Made by a program: the position numbers and the translations under genes | NCBI RefSeq assembly: GCF_013008815.1 | Contig: NZ_CP053097.1 | Coordinates: 62,001-126,000, forward strand | Source: Mycoplasma miroungirhinis | GTDB taxonomy: Bacteria > Bacillota_I > Bacilli_A > Mycoplasmatales > Metamycoplasmataceae | Reading direction: 5' to 3' | DNA: 64,000 bases | The notes under the pieces: model-generated | Told to the model about the DNA's origin: nothing | Seen by the model: the letters and a program-made list of their open reading frames with translations, nothing else | The model's database searches: none | Shown: positions 20,940 to 32,111 of the stretch, piece after piece | How positions within the stretch are numbered: the stretch's first letter is position 1 | Layout: every line of letters starts with the position of its first letter

Positions 20940-21763
20940 TGGAAAAAAATAATGAAATAATTTTAAAAGAATTTGATACTATTACACTAAATATAATTTC
21001 AAAAAAAGAAAATGATAAACAATTAAATGAAACTAAAAAAGTTATTTTAGGTTTTCATGAAATTGATTCTTTTATTGAAAAATATTTATTAGAAACTAAA
21101 AATTTTATTTTACATAAACAATATAAATTACAACACCCTGATTTAAAAACTAAATATATAATTGAAATTATAGGAGTATTTGCACCTGGTAAAACAAGAC
21201 AAGAAGAAAGAAAAATAATTCAAACGTTAAAACAAAAAGTAAATGAGCAAAATTTACAAATTGCAGAATATATTACTAAAATATTTTCTTATGAACAAGA
21301 ACTAAATCAAAAACAAGAAGAATTTAAAAAAATAGCTGCTGATTTACAACAAAAAGCACAAACTGAAATTAATAAATTTAGACAACAAAATTCTGAACAA
21401 ACAAAAAAAGAAATTGAAGACATTAAAAAATATGCATTACAAGATTTTTTTGAAGATTTTCTTTTATCTTTAAATAATTTAGAAATTGCAATTCATACTG
21501 GTCTAAAATCTCAAAATCCTGAAGTTTCAGCTTATACTAAAGGTTTTTTAATGTTATTAAATAAAATTCAAAATACATTAGAAGATTATGGTATTACCAA
21601 AATAGTTGCAGAAGTGGGAGATATGTTTGATGCTAATATTCATCAAATATTTGATTTTGATGACCAAGGTGTTGAAAAAGAAATGATTTTAAAATTAAAA
21701 TCTCCTGGATATAAATTACACGACCGTGTTTTAAAACCTGCACTTGTTATTGTCCAAAAATAA
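20939..21763 (+). CDS. grpE: Nucleotide exchange factor GrpE
   Basis: 274 residues, longer than the usual 180-200, because of an N-terminal extension of about 90 residues before the coiled coil. The conserved GrpE core is present at the C-terminus (EDYGITKIVAEVGDMFDANIH and KPGYK-like LKSPGYKLHDRVLKPALVIV). It exchanges ADP on DnaK. Translationally coupled to hrcA; dnaK is not adjacent. Confidence 0.95.
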   Translation: MEKNNEIILKEFDTITLNIISKKENDKQLNETKKVILGFHEIDSFIEKYLLETKNFILHKQYKLQHPDLKTKYIIEIIGVFAPGKTRQEERKIIQTLKQKVNEQNLQIAEYITKIFSYEQELNQKQEEFKKIAADLQQKAQTEINKFRQQNSEQTKKEIEDIKKYALQDFFEDFLLSLNNLEIAIHTGLKSQNPEVSAYTKGFLMLLNKIQNTLEDYGITKIVAEVGDMFDANIHQIFDFDDQGVEKEMILKLKSPGYKLHDRVLKPALVIVQK

Positions 21764-21767
21764 AAAT

Positions 21768-21789
21768 AATTAAGGCCTAGACCTTAATT
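21768..21789. terminator. Bidirectional terminator between grpE and res
   Basis: AATTAAGGCCTAGACCTTAATT hairpin flanked by a T-rich run on the plus strand and by A's (T's on minus) on the other side, between convergent genes. Confidence 0.7.
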
Positions 21790-21802
21790 TTATTTATCAA
21801 TT

Positions 21803-24187
21803 TTATATGTTTTTAGCTAAATTATAAATTCAAGTAATATCTTTTTTGTTTTTAATACTATTTTTAATTTCATTATGGGATTTTAAATTAGTACTTCCAC
21901 CACCAGACACAATAAATTTATTTAAATAATTGTTAGTTTTATCAACTTTTATTAATATAGATGAAACTATTTGAAGAGGAGTTTGATTTTTTTTCATTTC
22001 ACTATAATAACCTTTATACGAATCAATAATTTTGGAAGTTTTATTTATATTATTATCACTATGAAAATCTTTTATTTCAATGCTAATTTGATGTTCAATT
22101 TTTTTAGTTTTATAAACTAAAATAAAATCAGGAAATTGTCTTTTTATATTATTTTCATCATCATAATATTCATAAAATATTCCATTACCTACAGGGTTTC
22201 GAAATAGATTAACATCCATATATTCATCTTTTTTTAAATCATCATTAAATAAATGAATAATACCATTTATAAAACTAACTTCATTTTCTGAATCATAGTA
22301 ATGAGGATGATTGTTTTGGTTGCTTTTAATACCAGTAAGTTCATATTTATATTTTAAATTTTGCTCTGAAAATTCAATTTTATTTTTTTCATCAGTTATT
22401 TCAAAATTAACATCTTCAGGTAATTTTTTATCATATATTAATTTAAATTCATTTATATCTAATTTATTAATTTTCTTTTTACGTTCTTCTAAAATATATT
22501 TTTTTACATCAACATAAATTGAATTAATAAATGTATATCACATTAACAAATTAATGTTATCTTTATATTCTCTATTAAAGTAATCATTAATATCATTTAT
22601 TTGTTTTTTAGTTAAAATATTAGCAACTTTTAGTTCAAATTCTTTTATATATTGACTAAGCTCAACTATATTATTGATTTTTTTATTTATATATTGATAT
22701 TGAATATTTGTTTTTTGATCTACAATTGTTTGGTCTTTGTAAGGTAAAAAACCATATTGATTATAATATTGACAATAGTATTGATATTCATTTATTAGTT
22801 TATTTTTATTTTGTTTTAAACAATTAAAAATAGAATCTGAATTAGTTATTTCGATTTGATTAACTTCTTTATTAATTTCACCATAATAGAATTTATCATC
22901 TATACTGTCTTTATTTAATTTATATACAGAAAATTCCTTATCTTTATATAAATTTTCTATATCTTTAATGTTTGAATATACTCAATATTTAAATGCATAA
23001 GAATCATGGTTAAAATTAAAGCTTGGATTGGGATTACGTTTGATACGTCCTATTGTTTGGATACTTAAACTTTCAGAAGACACATTTCTTAATTGAACAA
23101 GCATACAAGCACGAGGAATATTTCATCCTGTTGCAGGTCCTACTTTAAATATTATTACATCAATATCTGAACTGTTTTTAGATATATCTTTTAATGAAAA
23201 ATTACCCCTCATATTTGCATCTAATTTTTCAGATGAAAAATATTTAGCTCATGTTAAATTGTGTTGCTCTAATTTATGAATAATTTTTTCTATTTTTTCA
23301 TCAAATTCAAGGTCATTTTTTGTTTTATCTTTAACTTGGATTAACATAGCTGGATTGATATTATCTATCAATCCTTCCTCTGTTATATATTTTTGCTTAA
23401 TTTTGTTAAAACGATTGCATGCAATTTCTAATAAATCTAAATCACTTATTTGTTCATTTTTAATTTCTGATAAACCTTCATTTAAATAACTTGTTGTTTT
23501 TATTAATTTAATATCATCTTCTTTTAATTGATTTTCAGTAATTTTAACTTGTTTGTAACTTCCTTTGGGAGTTGCAGTCATATTAATTTGAAAGTTTGCT
23601 GCATTTTTCATTTTGTTATAAAAATTTTCAGCTTGTTTTTTCTCTTCACTTTTTAAACCACTTTCATTAGTTCCAATGTGTGCTTCATCACGGATAAAAA
23701 CAACAAAATAATTATTTGAAATTTCAGAAATAAATTTTTCTAAAATTCCTTGTTCGGTGTATATTTTTCCTTTTCCAAAAGAAGATGCACCTAAAATAAA
23801 TACTTTATTTGATTCGATTTTAAAAGTGTAGTCTGCATCTTTAACACTATTTTTGCTACTTGATGGTGATTCTTTTCTCTCGAAAATAATATCTTGTTTA
23901 TTTTCTAAATAAAATTTATATTCATTGAAATTATCTTCCATTTGTTTAGGTAATTCTGCATTGGAAAGTGTCATAACTATAAAAATAATTGGTTTGTTAT
24001 CTCTTTGTTTGTTAAATGAAATTGCTTTATCAATAAAATTTGCAATCATAAAAGTTTTACCTGAACCAGTAGGAGCTTTAAATTCAATTATTTGTGAATA
24101 ATTTTCAGTATAAGATTTATTAAAGTGGCCAATAAGTTCTGAAATGGCTCTAAACTGAGTATTAGTTAGTTTCATCTTTTGAGTCAC
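21803..24187 (-). CDS. res: Type III restriction enzyme, Res subunit
   Basis: About 794 residues and undamaged. Superfamily II helicase motifs: Walker A FKAPTGSGKT, RDEAHIG (motif II), MTATPKG (III) and QTIGRIKRNP (VI). The C-terminal endonuclease region has FPDFILVYK...ISIEIKDFHS, a PD-(D/E)xK-like core. It cleaves DNA only together with Mod. It overlaps the end of the adjacent mod gene by 26 bases if GTG 24187 is used, and by 14 if ATG 24175 is used. Both starts lack a good ribosome site, suggesting translational coupling to mod. With both mod copies out of frame, restriction should be off. Confidence 0.93.
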
Positions 24188-25807
24188 TTTCTAGAGCATA
24201 TAAATTAGTTAAATTATTCAATAATTCTTCATCTGTAATATTTTTAATTCCAAATTTAGCTAATGATTCTCTTAAAGTATCTATTAATAAATTAGTTTCA
24301 GTAGTAGAATTTACAATGTCAATTGAATCATATTTTAAGTTAAAGACATTTAGATTTTGTTTATAAGGTTCATTTTTTTCAGTTCATTTAAATGTTTCAC
24401 CATTAGTTCCAATACCATGATTTATTCTGTATAAACGTTCGTATGTAATACCATAAGCTATGTTATTTTCGTTATTAGTAACTAATGTAAAAGTTCTATT
24501 CCCACCATCTTCTTTATTAAGTTCCATAACAGCATGAGCAGTTGTACCAGAACCTGCAAAGAAATCAAGAACACGGGCGTTTTTATTTTGGCACAAATTT
24601 AATAAATACTTTATTAGTTCGATTGATTTTGGATAATTAAATACTCTATCGTTAAATATTTGTTTAATTTCATTCATACCACTATATGATTTATCATTTA
24701 TTAAATCTGAATAAGGTGTACTTTTATCGTTAGCGTCAAAATATTTTTTGTATGCAACTCTTCATTGATTATTAACTTTATATCATTCAATTAATCCCTT
24801 ATCATTTCTATTTTCATATTCTTTTTTTGAAAGAGTTCAACACCAATCTCTTTCAATATTTTTATTTTTTTGTCTCTCTAATCATTTTTCTTTGGAATTA
24901 CCAGGATAAATTTTAGACCCATCAGGTGCTATGATTTCATAATCTAATGATGGGCTATATCTTAAGCCTTGTCTATCAAATGAGTTTCTTGAGTAAAAGC
25001 CATTATTATCCTGATATTTATAATTTTCTATATTACTTGATTTTTTATTAGCTATAAATAAATTGGTTTTTTGATAACATAAAACATATTCTTTTTTAAT
25101 GGCAATATTTTTCGTGTCAGATCTTCCTGCTCCCGTTTTGTTTATCATATTAGCAACAAAATTCTCTTCACCAAAAATTTCATCCATTAAAACTTTTAAA
25201 TAAGCTTGTTCGTTATCATCAATAGAAACAAAAATTACCCCATCATCTTTAAGGAGTTTTTTAGCTAATCTAAGACGTTCATTCATTAAGTTTAATCAAC
25301 CATTACGACTAAATTTATCTCTGTAAATAAATTTTGTTGCAGAGATATTTTCTTTTTCATTTGCGGAATTATTTCCTTCTTTTTTGGAACTTTCAGTATT
25401 ATAAGGGGGATCAATATAGATTACATCAAAGTTAGAATCTTCGCAAGATCTCTCTCTCTCTCTCTCTCTCTTTCTATTATTAATAAGTTCTTTAATGCAT
25501 CATAATTTTCTCCGATGATTAAATTATTTTGACTTTTAGCTTCTGGGAAGCTAAAAGATTTTTCTTCATTATATTTAAGTACAGAAATCATTTTGTTATT
25601 GATTTCTGGTGCTACATCAAAAGTAAAACCAATTTTTACTCTTTTCATTAAAAATTGATAAACATTTTGTAATTGTGATTTATCTTGTAGATTGTCTAAA
25701 ATCATTTTGCATAATGCTTTTTGGTCTTTATTTAAATCATTTACCGATAATTCGTCAATTTTATTTTTGTAATCTTCAAGTAATTTTAAATAATCTTTAT
25801 TTTTCAT
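24162..25807 (-). CDS. mod: Type III DNA methyltransferase Mod, copy A, phase-variable and currently out of frame
   Basis: The frame from ATG 25807 (ribosome site AGGGAG) runs about 110 codons and then hits an (AG)11 tract at 25449-25470, after which it stops. The rest of the protein is intact in another frame: DPPYNT (motif IV) soon after the tract, a unique central region, and [16 protein letters not shown] (motif I) late, the order of beta-class type III Mods. Removing one AG unit gives one open frame of 548 codons, so 10 or 13 units would be ON. The central region (about nt 24600-25160) is the likely target-recognition domain and differs from copy B. Mod both methylates and guides Res. 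Confidence 0.9.
25449..25470 (-). repeat. (AG)11 dinucleotide tract in mod copy A
   Basis: Eleven TC units on the plus strand, reading AG/GA in the gene, encode the ERERER run. Slippage by two bases switches the reading frame. Confidence 0.95.
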
Positions 25808-25839
25808 ATTTCTCCCTAATAATATCAAATATACTATTT

Positions 25840-25845
25840 ATTATA
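25840..25845 (-). promoter_or_regulatory. -10 box of mod copy A
   Basis: TATAAT on the minus strand, 32 bases before ATG 25807. It is duplicated at 27665-27670 for copy B. 25808-25969 otherwise holds only this upstream region. Confidence 0.5.
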
Positions 25846-25969
25846 AATGTTTTATTATGATAGTTTTTAAATCATATATATAAGTTTGTATTTTGAAATT
25901 TAAAATATTAAAAAAATTAAAATTAAAGAAAAAAAATGTCTAAACTAAAATAATAAAACATATATTTAG

Positions 25970-26054
25970 TTTCAGTATAAGATTTATTAAAGTGGCCAAT
26001 AAGTTCTGAAATGGCTCTAAACTGAGTATTAGTTAGTTTCATCTTTTGAGTCAC
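25970..26054 (-). pseudogene. Truncated res fragment after mod copy B
   Basis: The first 28 codons or so of res (from the GTG equivalent at 26054) are repeated here and then run into the mod A upstream region at the 11-bp junction TTTCAGTATAA. It is a by-product of the tandem duplication and not functional. Confidence 0.85.
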
Positions 26055-27632
26055 TTTCTAGAGCATATAAATTAGTTAAATTATTCAATAATTCTTCATC
26101 TGTAATATTTTTAATTCCAAATTTAGCTAATGATTCTCTTAAAGTATCTATTAATAAATTAGTTTCAGTAGTAGAATTTACAATGTCAATTGAATCATAT
26201 TTTAAGTTAAAGACATTTAGATTTTGTTTATAAGATTCATTTTTTTCAGTTCATTTAAATGTTTCACCATTAGTTCCAACACCGTGATTTATTCTGTATA
26301 AACGTTCGTATGTAATACCATAAGCTATGTTATTTTCGTTATTAGTAACTAATGTAAAAGTTCTATTTCCACCATCTTCTTTATTAAGTTCCATAACAGC
26401 GTGAGCAGTTGTACCAGAACCTGCAAAGAAATCAAGAATACGGGCGTTTTTGTTATTTAAAATATTAACAATTAATTTTATTAATGATAGAGGTTTTATT
26501 GTCGTAAAATTTGTTTTCCCGCATATGTTTTCTAATTCCGATGTTCCATCTGATGATCACATACCCGAAATAATAGAATATGGAGTAACTAACTTATAAT
26601 CGTTGTTCTGCGTATAAATCTTTTTAGCAACTAAATGTTTATTATCGCCGTATGAAAACAATTTGTAATTACCTAATTTTATGTTTTCATTAATTTGTTT
26701 AATCTCATCTTTAGTTTTATATTGTTCCAGTTCTTCATAAAAAATATTTCTATGCTCATTATCAACTTTCTTTCCGAAGTTTTTTCTTAGAAAATCTTTT
26801 TCTCAATAATAAAAACCAGTGCTATCTTTTTCAATATTTTTAATATTAATCTTTTTAGGGAAAAATAATTTTTTCTTTAAATAATTCTTGTGTTTGCCAT
26901 AACAAATTAAATATTCGTGGCCTTCATAAATATAAGTATTCAATCCACCACCAGACTTTTTTTGCCAAATAAAGTTTGTAACAAAATTCTCTTCCCCAAA
27001 AATTTCATCCATTAAAACTTTTAAATAAGCTTGTTCGTTATCATCAATAGAAACAAAAATTACCCCATCATCTTTAAGGAGTTTTTTAGCTAATCTAAGA
27101 CGTTCATTCATTAAGTTTAATCAACCATTACGACTAAATTTATCTCTGTAAATAAATTTTGTTGCAGAGATATTTTCTTTTTCATTTGCGGAATTATTTC
27201 CTTCTTTTTTGGAACTTTCAGTATTATAAGGGGGATCAATATAGATTACATCAAAGTTAGAATCTTCGCAAGATCTCTCTCTCTCTCTCTCTCTCTTTCT
27301 ATTATTAATAAGTTCTTTAATGCATCATAATTTTCTCCGATGATTAAATTATTTTGACTTTTAGCTTCTGGGAAGCTAAAAGATTTTTCTTCATTATATT
27401 TAAGTACAGAAATCATTTTGTTATTGATTTCTGGTGCTACATCAAAAGTAAAACCAATTTTTACTCTTTTCATTAAAAATTGATAAACATTTTGTAATTG
27501 TGATTTATCTTGTAGATTGTCTAAAATCATTTTGCATAATGCTTTTTGGTCTTTATTTAAATCATTTACCGATAATTCGTCAATTTTATTTTTGTAATCT
27601 TCAAGTAATTTTAAATAATCTTTATTTTTCAT
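26029..27632 (-). CDS. mod: Type III DNA methyltransferase Mod, copy B, phase-variable and currently out of frame
   Basis: The same N-terminal part, (AG)11 tract (27274-27295), DPPY motif and C-terminal part as copy A, nearly base for base. The central recognition region (about nt 26455-26985) is unrelated, reading [10 protein letters not shown] and later SGMWSSDGTSE. Deleting one AG unit gives a 534-codon frame. It has its own copy of the promoter and ribosome site, so it can be switched independently of copy A, while only one intact res exists. Confidence 0.9.
27274..27295 (-). repeat. (AG)11 dinucleotide tract in mod copy B
   Basis: Eleven TC units on the plus strand, identical in length and flanks to the tract in copy A. 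Confidence 0.95.
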
Positions 27633-27839
27633 ATTTCTCCCTAATAATATCAAATATACTATTTATTATAAATGTTTTATTATGATAGTTTTTAAATCAT
27701 ATATATAAGTTTGTATTTTGAAATTTAAAGTATTAAAAAAATTAAAATTAAAGAAAAAAAATGTCTAAACTAAAATAATAAAACATATATTTAGTTTCAG
27801 TATAATTTGTTATTTTTTGAAAAAAATATTTTTTTTATG

Positions 27840-27845
27840 TATAAT
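27840..27845 (+). promoter_or_regulatory. -10 box of the Thr-Leu tRNA pair
   Basis: TATAAT 22 bases before tRNA-Thr. Confidence 0.55.
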
Positions 27846-27867
27846 ATATAAGCAAACTATGAAAATT

Positions 27868-27943
<76 letters not shown>

Positions 27944-27946
27944 TTT

Positions 27947-28031
27947 GCGCGAGTGGTGAAATTGGCAGACACGCTAGTTTTAGGCACTAGTGCTCTATGG
28001 CGTGAGGGTTCAAGTCCCTCCTCGCGCACCA
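27947..28031 (+). tRNA. tRNA-Leu (UAG)
   Basis: Class II tRNA of 85 bases. Acceptor GCGCGAG pairs with CTCGCGC; anticodon loop TTTAGGC (anticodon TAG); long variable arm; CCA encoded. Confidence 0.93.
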
Positions 28032-28047
28032 AATCTTTTTCAAGTCC

Positions 28048-28072
28048 AAAATTGCTAAAAGCAATTTTTTTT
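28048..28072 (+). terminator. Terminator of the Thr-Leu tRNA pair
   Basis: AAATTGC-TAAAA-GCAATTT hairpin and T run. Confidence 0.8.
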
Positions 28073-28143
28073 ATATCAAAGTAAAGTTTATTTTTAAATT
28101 ATAATTACATTTATAATGTTGGTTTATAGGTGATGAGGTAAAA

Positions 28144-29112
28144 ATGAATAAAAAAATTATTGATTTATTTTCTGGTTTGGTGGATTAACATATGGTTTTT
28201 GAAAAAATGGATTCGAAATTGTTGAAAGCATTGAACATTGACAACCAGCTTTAGATACTTATAATTTTAATTACAATAAAAACGAAAAAACAAAAGATAT
28301 TACAAATATTAATGTAATTGAAATATTGAAAAAAAATCTAAAACTAAAGTAGATATTGTTATAGTAGGATTTCCATGCAAGGTTATTCTATGGCTGGAAA
28401 AAGAGATCCAAATGATAAAAGAAAAATTATATAAATATACAATAGAAGTAATTACAAAACTAAACCAAAATTATTTATTTTAGAAAACGTAAAAGGTATT
28501 TTTATCATTTAAAGAAAATGATGGTTTTTTGTAATTGATAAAATAAATTCAGAACTAGAAAAAATAGGTTATTATTCTAAATATATTTTAGTAGATGTTT
28601 CTAATTTTGGTGTTGCACAAAAAAGAGAAAGAGTTATTTTTGTAGGTACATTAAAAGAACATAGTTATTATGTTGATGAAATTATTAAAAAAATTTCTAA
28701 TGTTAAATTACCTATAAAAACAGTATTTGATGCAATTCATGATTTAGAAAATCATCAAGAAGATAAAAAATTTAATCATATATTTACTAAACATACTGAT
28801 AAAATGATTGAAAAAATTAAAAATACCCCTGAAGGTAAAACCGTTATGAATGGTTATTCAGATGCATTTAGAAAACAATATTATCATAAACCATCAACAA
28901 CTGTAAAAGAAAATCATGGTGGAGTTCATGTTCATCCTAAACTAAATTGAGTAATGACAGCAAGAGAACTTGTAAGATTACAAACTTTTCCAGATGATTT
29001 TATATTTCATTCTACTAAATCTAATATTTTAAAACAAATAGGAAACGCAGTTCCACCTAAATTATCAGAAGAAATAGTTAAAATTATTTTAGAGGTAGTT
29101 TATAAATGTTAA
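28144..29112 (+). pseudogene. Cytosine-5 DNA methyltransferase, frameshifted
   Basis: The protein is recognisable in pieces: KIIDLFSG followed (after a shift) by GGLTYGFWKNGFEIV (SAM motif I), VDIVIVGFPC then a shift into GYSMAGKRDPNDKR (catalytic PCQ motif IV), ILENVKG (motif VI), then a clean C-terminal half with VSNFGVAQKRERVIFVG (motif VIII), RELVRLQTFPDDF and QIGNAVPP (IX-X). At least four single-base losses break the N-terminal half, including the catalytic PCQ. It overlaps the following endonuclease remnant and is the methylase of a decayed type II system. Confidence 0.85.
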
Positions 29113-29816
29113 ATTGAAATGATCTAAATGAAATAAAGATTTTTTTAAAACAAGAATTAAAAAATATTTTTAAAGTGTATGGAAATGAAATCGAAATAAA
29201 AGCTGAGGATTTAAATTTATTAAAATCAAAAAATAGTTGCATTAGATCTTCAACAGCAATTGGTTATATTTTAGAAGAATTTATTTATTAAAAACTTAAA
29301 AATATTTTAAAAAATGATGAAACTAAATTTATACATCGAGAAATTACAGGGACTCAAAATAATATTATGATTTTATTATTTCTACTTTAAAATATGATGT
29401 ATTAGTGAATATCAAAACTGAAAATTTAAATTCTACAAACTCTGCAGTTGATAGTATTAAAAAACTATACAATGATTATTTAAAATACTATAATATCCAA
29501 AAAGATTTTTATTTTGTTATTTTAAAAAAAATATCAATTAAATGAAATTGTTTCTAAAAACTACAAAAAATTTTTTAGATAAAATACAAATAGTTGATTT
29601 TAATATATATGCACTTGAAGAAATTTCATTTCTAAATGGTCATTTATAAGATCATAGAAATTGATCTTCTAGTTTTAAAAAAGAACCAGGACGATTGCAC
29701 ATAAATAAAAAATTTATCTATTATATAAAATTCCTGAAAATCAAGAAATATCCAATAAACAAACATTATATTTTATTGAAAATATGATATCACCACATTT
29801 AAAATCTAAAAAGTAA
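29106..29816 (+). pseudogene. Probable type II restriction endonuclease partner, broken
   Basis: ATG 29106 overlaps the methyltransferase stop by seven bases. The frame MLNWNDLNEIKIFLKQ... runs 61 codons to a TAA. Further pieces (DVLVNIKTENLNSTNSAVDSIKKLY, DHRNWSSSFKKEPGRL, MISPHLKSKK) continue in shifted frames to 29816. Position and co-decay with the methylase imply the cognate endonuclease. I do not recognise the subfamily. Confidence 0.6.
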
Positions 29817-29895
29817 ATTTTTAGGTCTTTTTTTATGCTTTTTTTGAATTTTCTAATTTTTGTTTTAAAATTTAATTGTAGACATAGGAGGAAGT

Positions 29896-30363
29896 ATGTA
29901 CGAAAATAGAGAAGAATCAGATATAGTTGATGGAAAAAAAGAAGGTCCTGCTGTTTATTATTTTAAATGTGGTATGACCGAATATTATAATTATGTAAAT
30001 GGAAAAAAAGAAGGTCCTGCAACATTAGAAGTTTCTAATGGTGATAAAGGTTCTTATACATATAAAGATGGAAAAGCTGAAGGTGAAGCTTCAATGACTT
30101 ATGCAAATGGAGATAAAGAATTATTTTTATACAAAAATAACTTAAAACATGGGCCTTCAACTTTCTATTATGCAAATGGAGATAAAGAAGTAACTAATTA
30201 CGAAAATGATTACTTAGAAGGTCCTGCAACATTTTATTTTGCTAATGGAGATGTTGCAAACTATAATTATTTTAGAAATAAAAAAGAAGGTGAATACATT
30301 TTAACTAAAACAAATGGTGACAAAATAAAATCACTTTATCTTTCTGGTTATAAAGTAAAATAA
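29896..30363 (+). CDS. MORN-like/YwqK-type repeat protein
   Basis: 155 residues made of about six repeats of 22-24 residues with the pattern YxNGxKEGPAxxYYxNGD. Repeats of this kind are found in MORN-variant and YwqK antitoxin-like proteins and form beta meanders. No signal peptide, so probably cytoplasmic. A perfect AGGAGG precedes ATG 29896 and a terminator follows, so it is a single-gene unit beside the decayed restriction genes. Role unknown. Confidence 0.75.
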   Translation: MYENREESDIVDGKKEGPAVYYFKCGMTEYYNYVNGKKEGPATLEVSNGDKGSYTYKDGKAEGEASMTYANGDKELFLYKNNLKHGPSTFYYANGDKEVTNYENDYLEGPATFYFANGDVANYNYFRNKKEGEYILTKTNGDKIKSLYLSGYKVK

Positions 30364-30365
30364 TT

Positions 30366-30387
30366 AAACTGCTAAGCAGTTTTTTTA
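30366..30387 (+). terminator. Terminator after the MORN-like gene
   Basis: AAACTGCTAAGCAGTTT hairpin and T run. Confidence 0.8.
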
Positions 30388-30430
30388 TTATTTTTAATAA
30401 TAGTTTAAAATTTATAAGCTAGGAGATAAT

Positions 30431-31288
30431 ATGTTTTATGCATTAAATAAAAAGAAATTTGTAAGTTCTTTTCAAATGATAAGAGAATTTCAAAAAAATT
30501 ATCAGATAAAAAAAATAGGTCATGCAGGTACTTTAGATCCACTTGCACAAGGTTTATTAATTGTTGCTACTGATGATGATACAAAATTACTTGATTATAT
30601 AATCAATCAAGATAAAGAATATGTCTGTACAATGCAACTATGAGCTTTTAGTCCTTCTTATGATTCTCAGGAATTAGTTACATATTTACCTCAAAATAAA
30701 ATCACTTTAAAAGATTTAGAAGATGCATTTAATAAAATCAAACAACAAACTAAACAAACTCCACCTAATTATAGTGCAAAGAACATAAATGGAATAAGAG
30801 CTTATAAATTAGCAAGACAAAACCAAGATTTTGTTTTAAAAGCAAATGATATTAAAATATATAGTTTAGATATAATTGAATATAATTTAGAAACTGGTGT
30901 AATTAAATTTAAAACAAAAGTTTCAAAAGGAACTTATATTCGCTCAATTGTCCATGATTTAGGAATAGAATTAAAAACTGATGCGATTATGATTGATTTA
31001 TTTAGAAATGCCATTGGGAATATTAGTATTACTGAAAATCAAGATTTTTATAAAATAATTGACTTTTATAAATTATTTGGGCTATTTTTTTATAAAATTA
31101 ATAATACACAATTAAATATATTAAATAAAAGACAAACTATTTCTCATGACAAAAAAGAAAATGGCAAAAGATTAATTACATATAATGATACAATTGTAGC
31201 CATTGCAGAATTTCTTGATAATAAGGTAAATATTATCAAAATTTTTTGACCCCAAGTTTTAAAAGAAATAGAGAAAAGAGATCCATAA
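30431..31288 (+). CDS. truB: tRNA pseudouridine-55 synthase
   Basis: 285 residues. The catalytic Asp is D36 in HAGTLDPLAQGLL; the later TPPNYSAKNINGIRAYKLAR and KVSKGTYIRSIVHDLG are TruB motifs. It makes pseudouridine 55 in the tRNA T-loop. The last codons after a UGA Trp (WPQVLKEIEKRDP) extend to a TAA that overlaps the next ATG. It starts an operon truB-HAD-ribF-rpsO. Confidence 0.94.
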
Positions 31289-32109
31289 TGAATAAAAAAT
31301 ACAAATTAATTGCTTTTGATATCGATGGAACTATTTTACCATTTAAAGATGGTGAAAAAAATTTACCATTATCAAATACAATTAAAAAAATGTTTAAAAA
31401 ATTAAAAGAAAAAGGATTTGTAATTGCTTTTTCTACTGCTAGGGATATTTTTACAATTGGAAATAAATTAGATACCCCTTACGTTGATTATTTTATCGGT
31501 GGTAATGGATCATTTATTTTAGATGTACAAAAAAATGAGTATATTTTTGAACAACAAATAAGTTTTGATGATTTTAAAGTATTTTATGAGAATACTAAAG
31601 ATTTAGAAATAGCTTTTTCAATAGTAGGCAAAAATAAAGGTTATTACAATAAATACTTTAACATTGACCATTGATTTTATAAACCATTTAAAAAAGATTT
31701 TTTTGATATTGAAGAATATTTTAATTCAGAAGATAAATCAAACTTTTTAATTACTATCATTTCAAAAGAAATTCCTTTAACTAAAAAATATTATGAAAAC
31801 TTGTTTAATTACAATAATCTAAATTTATCAGTACAAGCTAACTGAGAAGGTGGAGTTTTTGTGGCTACTAAAGGAGTTAATAAAGCTAAAAGTTTAGATA
31901 TTTTAGCACAAAAATTAAACATCTCTTTAGAACAAGTTATTGCCTTTGGTGATTCAGGTAATGATCGTGAAATGTTAGAAGAAGTTGGTTTAGGTGTTGC
32001 AATGGCAAATGCTGAAGAAACCTTAAAAGAAATTGCAGATGATATAGCTTATCATGTTGATGATTTTGGTACTTATAAGTACTTATTAGAAAAAGGATTT
32101 ATTGATTAA
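31288..32109 (+). CDS. Cof-type HAD hydrolase
   Basis: 273 residues with FDIDGT at 10-15, STARD (motif II) and GDSGNDREML (motif IV) followed by AMANAEETLK, a second Cof-like phosphatase besides 17309. The start overlaps the truB stop (TAATG), so translation is coupled. Substrate unknown. Confidence 0.88.
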
Positions 32110-32111
32110 TT

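Larger units (their letters stand above)
24103..27805. repeat. Tandem duplication of the res 5' end plus mod
   Basis: Unit 1 (24103-25969, 1867 bp) and unit 2 (25970-27794, 1825 bp) are direct repeats with a few scattered substitutions outside the exchanged recognition region. The 11-mer TTTCAGTATAA occurs at 24103, 25970 and 27795. The first lies inside res and the last in the native mod upstream region, so the middle one is the join point. Confidence 0.9.

Noticed and set aside
25449-25470. ERERER run as a genuine protein repeat in Mod
   Set aside because: It is encoded by the AG tract, is followed by a frameshift, and the frame becomes complete when one unit is removed; better explained as a phase-variation tract.
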